Below, piece after piece: positions 13,893 to 25,453 of a stretch of 64,000 nt of DNA. The first letter of the stretch is position 1. Every line of letters begins with the position of its first letter. The stretch is from Diphasiastrum complanatum (taxonomy: Eukaryota > Streptophyta > Lycopodiopsida > Lycopodiales > Lycopodiaceae), in NCBI GenBank assembly GCA_029204225.1, contig CM055104.1, forward strand, positions 51,700,294-51,764,293, in the 5' to 3' direction. The translations under genes and the position numbers were made by a program. Under the pieces are notes generated by a model. That model was not told the DNA's origin, searched no databases, and saw nothing but the letters and a program-made list of their open reading frames with translations.

Positions 13893-14338
13893 CTAAACTG
13901 CAACATCATCATCTTCTGATTTGCCGTTGATATGTTGTTCGTCGAAAGTAGATGAGCTTGGACCTTCAATGAGAATAGTTGACTGAGGAACTGGGAAGTT
14001 CAATATGTCAGGAGAATCTGACAGGTCGACTACATGGGCACTGCGTTTTCCTTTGAGGTCGATAAACTGATCTTCGATGAAGATGACATCCTGGCTAGTA
14101 AATATCTTTGACTCGATGAGATCAAACAACTTATAGACTTGATCTGAAGTAATGTAGCTGGTGAAACTGCATTTGACACTCTGGAAGTCGAGCTTCTTCC
14201 TGAGATCATGAAGAATCTATGCATAAGTAATACATCCAAAAACTCGTAAGTTTGATAGAGAAGGTTTGGTACCTATCCAAACTTCAAACGGTGTTTTGTT
14301 TGAAAGACCTTTAGTTGGACATATGTTTTAAATATAGG
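13893..14338 (-). pseudogene. copia integrase C-terminal fragment
   Basis: Read on the minus strand from about 14310: a SNKTPFEVWIGTKPSLSNLR segment, RVFGCITYA, then ESKIFTSQDVIFIED, the copia 'SRDVxFDE' box. At 14338/14339 it abuts the gypsy integrase. The adjoining stop and frame shift show it is a scrap. Confidence 0.75.
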
Positions 14339-15182
14339 TTTCCAGTAAACACTTTATTGTTTGATTAACAAAGTGTGTACCCCGGTCACTGACAATTTCG
14401 ATCGGACATCCAAATCTGATTATAATATTTTCATATACAAAGTTGGCCGTAGAGTTCGCATCAGTCACTTTGACAGCTTTGGCTTCAACCCACTTGGTCA
14501 TATAATCAGTTGCGACGATAATGTATCGGGCCTGAGATCCTTGCGCGGCAGGATGAATAGGACCAACATAATCCAATCCCCATTTTTCAAGCAGTGTTTG
14601 CGATAAAACCGGATGCAAGGGTTCATAATTCTGTCGAGTAGGTCGTCGTGCTCGCTGGCAAACATCACATGTCTGAATAAAATTTTTTGTGTCCTTATGA
14701 AGCGTAGGCCGCCAACAACCGGATTGCAAAAGTTTGCAAACAGTAATATTTGTAGAGAAGTGTCCTCCACCCATGTCATCATGTGAAAACATGATTAAAT
14801 CTGATACTTCATGTGGTAAAACACACCTTCGTAAAATATTATCTGATCCATGATGGTACAATTGTCCTGCAATTAATTGATAAGGTTGAGTCTTATGAAT
14901 CAATTGTCTCTTCTGTACTTTTGTCAAAGAGTCATTCGGTTGTCCTAGCATCAAGTACTCAACAATATCTGTCGTCCACTCAAGTACTGCTTCAACATAG
15001 AACAACGCAGCATCTGGCAGTTCATCATCCACTTCAGTATTAACTGGTGCGGATTCAATTTGCGAAACGTGATCGGCTAGATAATGTTGCTTTCCCTTCC
15101 GAACCACAATCCGAAAGTCAAATTCAATCAATAATAATAACCATCTTGCAATACGTCCAGTATTGCATGTCTTGTTTACCAA
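14339..15182 (-). pseudogene. gypsy integrase, C-terminus missing
   Basis: An open frame of about 280 codons covers the end of RNase H (RKGKQHYLADHVSQIE), the HHCC zinc region (GGGHFS..., CDVCQRARRPTRQ) and two catalytic Asp blocks (WGLDYVGPIHPA, EIVSDRGTHFVNQT). It stops at 14339, where the copia fragment begins, so the catalytic Glu is lost. The missing part survives in the related copy at 32518-33513. Confidence 0.88.
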
Positions 15183-15194
15183 GTAAAGTGACGG

Positions 15195-16402
15195 TTAATG
15201 ATTCATATAAAATGCAAAGTGCGTTTCCATGAAGTAGTGACGAAATTTTCGAACAGAAATAATCATGGCTAGCGCTTCACGTTCTGTTGTTGAATAATTC
15301 TTCTCTTGATTTGTAAGATGTCTGCTTGCAAATTGTATAGGATAATCCTTCTTATAGTCACCTGGCTGCGTCAAAACTGATCTAATGGCATATTTTGATG
15401 CATCTGTATGAACATGAAACTCTATCGTCCAATCTGGAGAACGCAGTATTGGTGCTGAAGTTAATGGTTTTTTTTTTTTAAACTTTCCAAAGGCTTCTAG
15501 CGCCTCTACTGTCCAAATAGGAACAATAGTTAGTTTGTATATAGGTCGTGCTAAATTCGCAAAGAAGATAATAAAAATTCGATAGTAGTTCGCATGACCC
15601 ATAAACACATAAACTGCTCGAATTGTTGCTGGCGTCCACTAACTTTGATCTTAGAATAATTTGTGACAATACCATGTCTTGATATCACATGTCCAAGCAC
15701 AACTCCGTGCGAAACCCATATCTGGCATTTTTTCGGATTTAGAGAAATCTGATATTTGCGACATCTTTCAAATACTTTCTCCAATCAATCTAGGTGGTTT
15801 GTATCTGTACTATGAACTCCCAAGTCGTCCAAGTAAATTTCAAGAAATTTTTGCAGATAATCTTTAAAAGCAAATTACATTACTCTTTGGAATGAACTTG
15901 GTGCATTACAGAGCCCAAACGACATTACTTTGTAAGCATAGGTGTCCCATTCTGTTGCAAAAGCAGTTTTGTGACGATCGGCAGGTGCAATCTTAACTTG
16001 GTTGTGACCACTAAATCCATCCAAGAAACTATAAGCTTCTGTTCCAGCAAGACGATCCAAAATGGTTTTAGTAAAAGGCAACGAAAAGTGATCCTTCCAT
16101 GTCACTTTATTCAATGCTTTGAGATTCACACAAATCGTCAATTTCCTATTTTTCTTAGGAACAATGACAATCGGTGAAATCCATTCAGTGTGCTCGATCT
16201 CATAAATGAAATCGGCGTCAAGCAATCTCTGAAGTTCTTTCTTTATTAGATCTGCCACATTAGGATTACAGCGATAGAACTTTGTAACCTTTGGAAGTGC
16301 ATCAGGTACTAAAGGTATGGTATGTTCAATCACTGATGTTGGAATACCCTTCAAATCTTGATAAGTCCATGCAAAGCAATCTTGATACTTAATAAGTAAC
16401 AA
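15195..16402 (-). pseudogene. gypsy RT and RNase H
   Basis: 16402-15875 holds the RT fingers and palm: SPIVIVPKKNRKLTICVN, AYSFLDGFSGHNQVKIAP (motif A) and MSFGLCNAPSSFQRVM. The catalytic YLDD lies just past that frame's end, at about 15835. 15784-15551 has NPKKCQIWVSHGVVLGHVIS. 15608-15195 is the connection and RNase H (EFHVHTDASKYAIRSVL, then YSTTEREALAMI). A stop follows the YLDD box and frame changes occur at about 15870, 15780 and 15600. Confidence 0.85.
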
Positions 16403-16840
16403 GCGGAGTGCTTGATACTATTCAGGAGTAAGTTGTGATCCCACTTGTACAATCTTTTTCGGTTTTCCTGGTTCGGCAAGATTCATTGGCTGCGTCCTAG
16501 CTGGGCCATCGTAAACCTCTTTAGATTCTGGTATGTGTTCTTCATGTTCACAATGTGCTTTAGGTTACATAATAACCACATCATCCAGTGTATAACGTTT
16601 AAAATGCTCTGACATATCATGCTGGACTACATTTGCTTGTTCTTTTTCGAAAGGACTTGTCTTGGATCTTCATTTAGCCTTCTTAGCAGGAATTGATCAT
16701 GGAGGTGATGACTTTCGAGATGATAATTCTTTCTTCACAGGTGAAGACTTCCTAGATGATGCTGTCTTGCTGGAAGTTTGACTTGAAGAATCATTCTTGA
16801 CTTTTCCTTTGCCTTTATCCAATAGAGGTGGCACTTCCTT

Positions 16841-18074
16841 TTAATCAATCCTCCGAGGGGAATTTTCCCATTTCAAGACCGTATTATAATGTTGCTTAGG
16901 TTGTTTCTTCGTCATCAAACATGTGATCCTGTCTCCCTTCAATATAACTGCTTTGGGCGATTTGATTGTTGGTTCATCAGGAACATTACGCACTCCAAAT
17001 TTGGTCGGATCCATATGATTTAAAATCTGCTCATCCGTAAGTTCTGCATTGCCATCATAAGTCAAGGCATGGCTCACTAGTATGAGATCATCCTCAATTG
17101 GATCTGCTATAGGTTCTGTTGATATCCAGGCTACATTCAGCACATTTAATGAAAACGTGATTGGTGTATCCAAAGTTTGATCTAATAAAGAAATTTCGCT
17201 CAACTCTGATTGAATATCTTGTTGACACATATATCCTGCTGTATAATCAATTGTTGCAAGAGCTTCGTTCCAATTGACAGTATCCATTTGAGAATTGTAG
17301 TGAACTCTCAATTTTTTCTCTGGTCGATCACAAGTGTGATATGTTGTTGATGAATCATCATCTTCTTTTTGAACCACTGGTTTGATAGTCCAAGTCGTAG
17401 GATCAACTTTAACTGCACATTCACGATTTTCAAAAGTGATTTTTCTGGTGCCCCAGTTATGATATACTTGCGCAACTCGTAATCATGGACGTCCTAATAG
17501 AACTCGGTAGACATTTGGCGCTTCTGGTAAGTCCATCACGACAAAAGTGATGACGAACTGTAGTCCTGCAATCCTGACAGGTATATCTTCCACCATTCCT
17601 CGTGGACAAACTGTCGTTTGATCAGCTAGCTTAATAGCAAAAGTAGCAGGTTTGATTTTTGTAAGGCCCCATTTTGCACATAGCCTTGTAGAAATCAGGT
17701 TAACTCCTGAACCGCCATCTATCACGGCTGTTTCTTTAGGAGATTGTCTATGTTTTATTGGCAGAGTGATATTCTTTTGTTCACTTTCCCAAGCGGCTCC
17801 AACATGGAGGACAAGCACAAAAAAGTGGCTCCTGATGGACTTCTGGTTCTTCTTAAGCTAACTTTTGCACTAAGATTTCTTTTGCTTTTGGCACCAACTT
17901 TGGGAACTCTCCTAATGAAATATTGATCTTTCTAGACAAAATGTTCATGAATAATTTTGTATGCGGTGCTTCCGATTCAATCATCTTGAAGGGTTCTTCA
18001 TGATGATGTAATTGATCATTCATATCCGTACATAAATTTCTTGGAGGCTGCAATGGTGAATCGATACTTCTCAA
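16841..18074 (-). pseudogene. gypsy gag end and protease region
   Basis: 18074-17853 is a hydrophilic gag tail. 17818-17483 carries a protease: AVIDGGSGVNLIS is the active-site Asp-containing loop, followed by a flap-like region and YRVLLGRP. 17377-16841 continues with a poorly conserved spacer between protease and RT. The break near 17480 separates the frames. Confidence 0.75.
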
Positions 18075-18080
18075 AAATGA

Positions 18081-19063
18081 TAAATCTATCAGAATCCAAT
18101 TCAGAATATATCAGATTTATCCAAATTTTGATAGAGACTTGATTTGGAAAATCAAAAACTAAAAATAGGACTGGAAAAGGTTCACTAGACGAAGGTTGGC
18201 TCGGCGAAGGTTAAACGGTGCTATTTTAAAAAGGAGCAAAAAAAACTCTCTGAACAACTTTTTTGACAGTTTTTTATAAAATAACCTTCGCCGACATCTC
18301 TGGTGAAAGATCTGACACAGATACAACTATGAAAAATCGGACGAAGGTTTCTGACACAAGGAAATACAGTTTTTGTTGTCTGGCAGGGGTAAAATTCAAG
18401 ATTTTCTATGATCTAATCAAAAAGAATCTTCGCCGAACTCAAAATAGTATTTTTCTATAAATAGAATGTTCTAGAAACTCGGCAAAGGTTATGGTGAAGT
18501 ATCAAGAGTAATGCTGGTAATTTTGCAAAAAAGTGACTTTTTTGACAAAAATATGGCAATATGACAACTGATCCTCTGAAATCCTTTTTATTTTTGGTAT
18601 TATTTTTTGCCGACCTGGTAGTAGATAGATCTGAATCACTTCTAAGCATAGTGAATCGAACGAAGGTTTATTTTCTGTATTTTAGAGTTTTGGAGATTTT
18701 TTGGTGTTTTTTGACGGTTTTTCTGATGTTTCTGAAAATCTGATGGGAATTAGTCTTTGTCCTTCAAACTGAAGGTTTTGAGAACAAAACCGAAGGTGTC
18801 CACAACTCGGCGAAGGTTTCCTAAAAAAGGATAAAAAGTTATTCAAAATTAGAGAGAAACCCAACTTTATTTACTAACTTGACATTTAGGCCCTGCAAGA
18901 TTAAAAGTCCCACAAAAAGGCCTAAAGTCCTTTTATTAACTTTTAACTGATCAATCAAATAACTATGTGATTATTGGGTTGGACTTACACATGCAGGGTG
19001 CCAAATCTCTCTCACTTATTAACTAGGGTTAGGGTTGCCTTGGGATCCGCAAACCCTCCAACA
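18081..19063 (-). repeat. Probable gypsy 5' LTR region with CGAAGG motif cluster
   Basis: The block lies directly upstream of the gypsy gag remnant. Its minus-strand start is TGTTGGAGGGTTTGCGG at 19063, right after copia RNase H, so it looks like an LTR start. Between 18188 and 18818 there are about nine copies of GGCGAAGGTT or its complement AACCTTCGCC. Its inner end and primer site are not clear. Confidence 0.55.
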
Positions 19064-20228
19064 TCTGTGTTCTGAAGTACGTTAAGTACACCTCTGTGTT
19101 GAGAACCTTGCCCCTGATGTAGTGAAATCTGATTTCAATGTGCTTATTCCTAGAGTGAAATCTAGGGTTGGCCGATAAGGCAATAGTACTCTGATTATCA
19201 CTGAATAAAATTGTAGGGCTGTACTGATACAGATTAACGTAGGAAGTGCGATAGAGGTTTGCTTACGACTGTTCCATGAGATAGGACTGTTGTTGAAGAA
19301 GGATGTAAATCCAGATGTGGACTTACAATTGTCTACATCTCCTCCCCAGCTTGTATCTAACCACTGAGCTGATGAAAATTGTCGTTGCTGACATCTCCAT
19401 AGTAGATGCACTGGTCCATGGTAGCTCGAATATATCTCATAACTCTTATGAGAGTCTTCCAATGGATAATGCCAGGATTAGTCATATATTGGCTGAGTGA
19501 GCTTACTGCAAAAGAGATATCTGATCTTATACAGACCATTGATACATGAGAGATCCAAGTATCGAACGATATGGATACTCTCTCATTTGTTCCTCTCCCT
19601 GCTTGGTCTTGGGACATTGGTCCTTTGACAGATGCAGGCCTGAATCCATTGGTGAGTGAGCTAATTTACAATTCATTAGATTGTATCTATTAAGAACTTT
19701 GTGAATATACCTTTGTTGAGTGATGTAAATCAGTCGTTTCACTCTGTCTCTATGGATTTGAATGCCCAGACAAAATTGAGCTTTTCCTAGATCAGTCATG
19801 TCGAACTCTAAAAACAGCATCTGTTTGGAATCCTTGACCAGATTGGTATTGTTGCTGAAGAACAACATATCATCCACGAATAAGGTGATGATAATGAAGG
19901 ATTGTTGCACTAACTTGGAATAGACGTTACAATCAGCAGTGCTTGATTTAAATCCTTGTTCGATGAGGAATGTGTTGATCCATTAGTACAGTTTTCATCT
20001 TAAATTTCCACAGATGGTAATTGGCTCCATCAATCTTGTTCATGCTAGGACTGGCTTTCCCTTCGAAATCCATGTGAAAGAATTAGTCTAAGTGATAGGA
20101 GAAACTATTAGTGACTTAAGTATGAAATATGACACAGAAATACAGAACAAGAAGACAATTACTCTATCGGCTAGTAAAAGTCTTGTACTGTGAAAGCTTA
20201 TCAAGCTACAAAAATAGCTCTGATACCA
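19064..20228 (-). mobile_element. copia family 1, gag start fused to RT (internal deletion)
   Basis: The primer site gctctgatacca (20217-20228, complement of the initiator-tRNA-Met type) is followed on the minus strand by a leader and the gag ATG at 20073 (MDFEGKASPSMNKIDGANY). At 19980/19981 gag jumps into RT (WINTFLIEQGFKSSTADCN). The catalytic LFVDDMLFFS is intact. Next come LGIQIHRDR, then a frame change near 19570, AVSSLSQYMTNPGIIHW, and RNase H (LDTSWGGDVDNCKSTSGF) with another frame change. It ends at the LTR-like block starting 19063. Zinc knuckle, protease and integrase are entirely missing. Confidence 0.88.
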
Positions 20229-21185
20229 TGTCGGGAGAAAGAGAGGAGAGAGAGTTACTCGTGTGGCCACGACGTCAGCCTTTGCTGAAATGAACGTCGG
20301 TGAAGATGCGAAAAATGCGACACTCTTATGAAATGCCTTAGGATTTGATTTACAGGGTGCCTTCACTTTTTCTAGGTGCGATTTGATTTACAGGGTGCCT
20401 TCGCTTTTCCTAGAGCACCTTCAACATTTTTTAAGACTGTCGTCTTTTTCGCCTGTCACAAGTCACGTGTAAAAACACAATGTCACGTTTTTCGCCTTTC
20501 TTTTGCTTGTGAGAATTTACTGTAAATATGCAGACTATGCGACAACGTGAGTAAAAATGCAACATGAATGGAGGCATAGGAGAGTTGGGAAAATAAATCC
20601 AACATCCAATTCTTCTCAGAAGTTGCTTGTTGATAAGCAAAGACATTTGGCTATAAATAGTCTGTCTGCATAAATGAACGTGACTGTCACTTTGCAGAAA
20701 TGAACGTAACTATCATCAGAGAGAAAACAAAAAATGCAACTTTTGTGAGAAATGCGATAGTGTCGCAAAATCTCATTTCCTAAATATTGGGGGTAGCCCC
20801 ACACTTTGCCACAGTCATTTCCTTAATATTTGAGGCACTTTGAAAAATGCAAAAAATGTGACATTGCATTTTTACTCACAATTCTTGATAGGCGAAAAAT
20901 GTGAAAAACACGACACTACATTTTTACTCGGAATTTCTGACAGGCCAAAAATGCGAAAAACGCGACACTGCATTTTTACTCAAAAATTTTGACAGTGTCG
21001 GGTTTTGTAGTGAGAGAAAATTCTCGACATTGTTGTCAAACTCCATGTATTTTTGCAGACTATGTAAAAACTCTTGTAATTCTACAGACTGTGTAAAACA
21101 CGGGAGAATCTGCAGAACTGGATAAACAATTGGATTAAGACTAAAAACCGATTAGTCGATTAGTAGGAAGGAGAATAATCCAACA
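20229..21185 (-). repeat. 5' LTR of copia family 1 (957 bp)
   Basis: Minus-strand ends are TGTTGGATTATTCTCC (21185) and CCCGACA (20229), directly followed by the primer site. The LTR contains a 52-bp tandem repeat and an inverted relative of it. It also has a 38-bp direct duplication (gatttgatttacagggtgcc at 20343 and 20381). Confidence 0.8.
20841..20996. repeat. 52-bp tandem repeat, three units
   Basis: Units start at 20841, 20893 and 20945. Each has the pattern gaaaaatg-gaaaaacgcgacactgcatttttactc followed by a variable end such as ttctgacagg. A similar unit in inverted orientation lies around 20451-20502 (cctgtcacaagtcacgtg, then gtcacgtttttcgcc). Confidence 0.85.
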
Positions 21186-23725
21186 AATTTTGGTATAAAT
21201 GTTTGAATTTTTCTATTGTGACCATTAAAAACAGAGATTTAACTAGCACGAGGAGCTTTCATCAAGACCTTTTGAGAAACTATTCTTTAGCTTTGAACTT
21301 GTCGAGGAAGAAGACCTTTTTAAGTTCTTATTATTATATATGGAATGCGAAATCTGCATACACAGAATTTTCAAAATCAAAAGTCATAGGAATCCTTTGC
21401 ATCTTTTTTCTTTTGTGTTTCATCTTGTTGGTCGACTTTCAATCACTTTAATGGTTGGTATATGGCACTTCCCCATCGTTGAATCAATTATAGATTTAAT
21501 TTGCTAAAAAATGATAGAGACTCCAAACATGCTTCTATGTAGCTAATCCCATATTATTAAGCTCTAAAATGATAAGGCTAAAAGTGTTGTAAGTAACAAA
21601 AAGTGCAATGGTGGAAAGACGTTCTAGGCCATTATTTTTGTGCTAAAAACAATTTATTTTTTCCTCAATATCCAAGCTAATTCTACAAGCTTATTAGATG
21701 ACAATAGGCTCAATACATAAAACCATAAGACGGTATGATCGTAGCTTCATTATTAAATAAATCAAGGCATCAACAATGCAAGGCATCATTGTTCATCACA
21801 TGGAAATTACCAAAAGCTAGAATATCATTGTTCATCATCTACCTTTGCTTTCTTAGCTTTCTTACACAACATGGAAAGTGAAGCATTTAGTATGTACCAG
21901 TGGAACGATGGTTTCAAATCATTGATTGGACCCTTATCCAATATAAACAAACATCATCACCTATACTTACTACTACACACGCCAACAAATGAGAGGACGC
22001 CTTCCCCTAAACCCTAATACCCCGAGATTTTTAAGTAAAGAAAAAGCATTAGCTTTGTACTTTCAAGGCGGGCTATAAATCAGTCATTATTCCGTTTTCG
22101 TGTTGTTACGTTAACTGTGACATCTATTTTTACAGTTCGCAATCAAGCTTTTAGAATCCAACTCAGAGATGTACATTTCATCAGATGCGTTACAGGTATT
22201 CTCAAAATGAGAATGTTAGATCGGGTAGGATTGGTGTGACAATTTTCACTCGATAAGAGCGACACAGTGTAATGAGTTATGTGAAATGCCAAGAGTATTG
22301 ATTTGGTCAGACAGTTCGCATTTCATAAGAGCCTCCTTATGCTCTTTGTAAAGTTCAAATTAAAGCTTTCACATCATAGAGCGTTCATTGAGAATTCAGA
22401 GGCTAACTTCTCCCTGCAATGCTCTTAGTGGAGTCATTGATCAAGCCCATAGATCTTCAGGTTCTTTGTGCCTAACTAGAAAAATGAATGTTAAGGCAAA
22501 TATATGAACTCAAAGTCACCTAATTTGCATAACATGTAGAAATGCCATCAGTATAGCAACTATGGTGCAGTAACCTTGAAACTGCCTTTTCTTGGCTCCT
22601 AATTTAGATGGTTGCCTCTTGCAACTCCCCAAGCCCGGTGAAAATGATGTGCAAAATGCTATAATACAATCTCAGAGTCAAAAAATAAAACTTGAACACT
22701 ACCAGCAAATTTAGAATGCTTGCAAATATTTACAGGTGTATATCCCATGCCCTAGCTTTTCCAATTCTATTAGGGCAACTTTTCTCACGAATAACAGCTC
22801 CTTGAAATCACACACATCTGTGATTAAACATTAGACCTATACCTGCTATCTGCAGCAGTATCAAGTGATCATGGAGTCATCAAGACTGAAGTAAAAGGTT
22901 CAAAATTTCGCATTTAGAGTAACAAGGTCACAAACTTCTTAGCCACGTGATTTTGGAGTCATCGAGGCTGAAGTAAAAGGTTCAGAATCGCATGTTCAGA
23001 ACAACAAAATTGCAAATTTTTATTGCAACTTTTGTGAATTTTTTTATTGTAAGTACTCACGCTCAAGACCTTAGACATCCTAGATTCACGTGGCAAAATT
23101 TGAACCTTCTATGGGCCATAGTAAAGGTAGGAAACTCACATGCTTTAAAAGGAGCTTGAAGTTTACAAAAAACCAAGTTTTCTATCTAAAATCATGAAGA
23201 GTAGGACCTATGTATCACCAAACAACTACTACTAAAAGTAAGAGGAAGTAAAACCAAACACAAAGAGGACTAAATGAATACATCACACAAGCCTCTTCTG
23301 AAAATTGGACCATACTCACTTGCATAACATGAATGTACAGTACATATATAAAACAATCAGGGCTTCCACATTATGCTCGATGATTGCAATTAGTGTTGAA
23401 GAACACACGGAAATAACTTAAGGACAACAAATGGGAGATCTAAATAAAAAGTTTTTTTTGAGTACGTTGGCATAAAAAACCAGTTGGTGTTTTAGATAAC
23501 AGGTGCAAAGAACATTACATACAAGAATTTGTGATTCTATGCTTTTATTAAAAATGCAAGAACTTCGTGCAAGCGAAACCAAAAAAGGCCATGAAGGTTA
23601 GAATTTCTTTCAGATTATTTAAAACCATCCGAAAATCCTATTAGGATCGACGTTTTGGATAATTTAACAAAATCTTTCAGATCTTAATAATCTTGATGTT
23701 GCTGAGAATTTTGAACTTCAGAAAC
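21186..23725. other. Intergenic DNA, no gene recognised
   Basis: Short frames only. One diverged tandem duplication is visible: ggagtcatcaagactgaagt near 22875 recurs as ggagtcatcgaggctgaagt near 22955, an offset of about 80 bp. Confidence 0.5.
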
Positions 23726-24023
23726 TTATATGTTGGTCAGAAATATTGATGACACATCAACCAAGGAGTACCACCAGGATCTTAAACAACGAAGGAAAGA
23801 GGTTATAAGTTCTGAAAATCTATACCCATGTAGTGGGTTTCTTTCCTTGCCTATCTTGAATCCAAGATCTAGCATCAAAGAGAAGAAGTTAGTTGCCACG
23901 CGTAGGTTCGTTCCCATGAGAGCGATAGTATAGTTCATATTTCAGCATGAATGGAAGATCCAAATCTAACTCTAACATTCATTAACACTACACATCCACA
24001 ACAAGATAGCTTACTCTTTTGAA

Positions 24024-24079
24024 GAATGTGATATGCTTTGATACCACTGATGAATGTGATATGCTCTGGTACCACTGAT
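24024..24079 (-). repeat. Duplicated primer-binding-site unit (2 x 28 bp)
   Basis: Two adjacent 28-bp units (24024-24051 and 24052-24079) differ at two positions. On the minus strand each contains a 12-base site, TGGTATCAAAGC or TGGTACCAGAGC, close to the initiator-tRNA-Met primer site TGGTATCAGAGC. This suggests an LTR ends just above 24079, with internal sequence below 24024, but no coding region confirms it. Confidence 0.6.
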
Positions 24080-25126
24080 GATGATGAGTAATCAGGATCG
24101 CAGTCGCGCAGCTTTTGCGAAGGAACCACGACTCTCTTGCGCTCGGATGGAGTTTAGATGCAATCGCTGGACAATACCAGCTGAAGCACTCCTACAGTCC
24201 TCCAGAATGTAGTCAGGCACTACTGATCTACGTTTTACAAAATTAATGTAGCATTCAACATAGTTTCAACCAAGGTGCGAAATTCAAATGAACAAGAAAA
24301 ACTCAGACACACGATTAGCAGTAGATGCATTTGCATTTGAGATCAGACACAACAAGAAAAAACATCTATATTTATCTTTCTCCGATTTCTTCAAGCACTG
24401 CATGCAAATCTACGCAGTGCGTTGGTGTGGGAGAAACACAGTTCTCTCACGAGCAATCGTCTTGCTTTACTAGGGAACAGTTTGATCTACAGATCCTAGA
24501 CAGAATTGTCTTCGCACGCAGGCGGACATGTATTCTGTATTTCATTTTGATTGCTTACTTGCACTCTCTAGAACTTAAGACCCAATTTTAGGCACCAGTA
24601 GCCTAAAATAGCCAAATAACATGATTTTGGTGTCATTTTGAAGGTCATGAAGTTTGAGACTTCTTCAACATGAAATATATACTAAAATAGAAGTATCTAG
24701 GCCTCTTTCACATGTGTGAAAGGTTAGATCCAAAACTATGTACACAAATTGCCAATTTAGGCCTCAAACTAGCTAGGAAATGTTGACAATTTTCAGAAAC
24801 TAAACCAACGATGGAAACGAAACCTTCTCCTGCCCTCCACGCTCCAAAGAGTACCAGTGAGATTACACAAGTACCCAGAAGTACGTATATCTGATCTGAT
24901 GACATGACATCAGCAGATACATTTTAGGTCGTGGCTAATTTGCCACTCTTGTAATTCTCTGATTAGTTGTAGATGCTTAATCACTCTAATCTTAGATTTA
25001 CATAGAGCGACTATACTTACTGGATGATACTTGACATATAGATCAACAAAGTACACATACAGTCATCTCTCTCACCTATATTAGGCTGAAATTCATGGAG
25101 AACAGGTTGGAGAAAACTTTTTGTAT
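24080..25126. other. Possible minus-strand LTR, otherwise unassigned
   Basis: By position next to the primer-site duplication, part of this stretch is likely a minus-strand LTR ending ...CATCATCATCAG. Its outer end is not visible. No coding sequence is recognised. Confidence 0.3.
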
Positions 25127-25453
25127 TGTTGAGAGAGATCAATAGATCATTGTCACAGTTTCTTCCTCCATTGAGAGCATTGCTTTGTGTATTGTCTTCA
25201 AGCTTTTGTGTATGGTCTTAAGAGGTTTCCAAAAGTGGTAGACTGTTGTTGTAGGGCTAGTATGCTGTTGTTTTTTGCTGTCATCAGTACCTACTGTTAG
25301 TTTCTTTTGTCTCTTGAATGCTTTGTCAAGTTCATGTGTATCAGAGGTAGCATTAGGATGCTTTGCCATTTCTAGCTTTTGTAGCTTGTTCTGCAAAGAT
25401 CTTAGCCAAGTATTTTGGGAGTTTGGATCCATTCAAGATCCACTTTTTTCACA
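25127..25453 (+). repeat. Probable 5' LTR of the gag-protease copia element
   Basis: Ends TTTTTTCACA at 25453, directly followed by the primer site TGGTATCAGAGC (25454-25465). The start at TGTTGAGAGAGATC (25127) is a guess, because no second LTR is available for comparison. Confidence 0.5.

Larger units (their letters stand above)
14339..18080 (-). mobile_element. Ty3-gypsy element, non-chromovirus (Tat/Athila-like), truncated
   Basis: On the minus strand: the end of gag (18074-17853), protease (17818-17483), an acidic/Lys-rich spacer (17377-16420), RT, RNase H and the N-terminal two-thirds of the integrase. The protein style (HYLADHVSQIE, FSGHNQVKIAP) resembles the Tat/Athila group; that is a judgement from motifs. 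The gag core is missing and the integrase ends before its catalytic Glu at the copia junction. A second copy of the integrase lies at 32518-33513. Confidence 0.85.
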
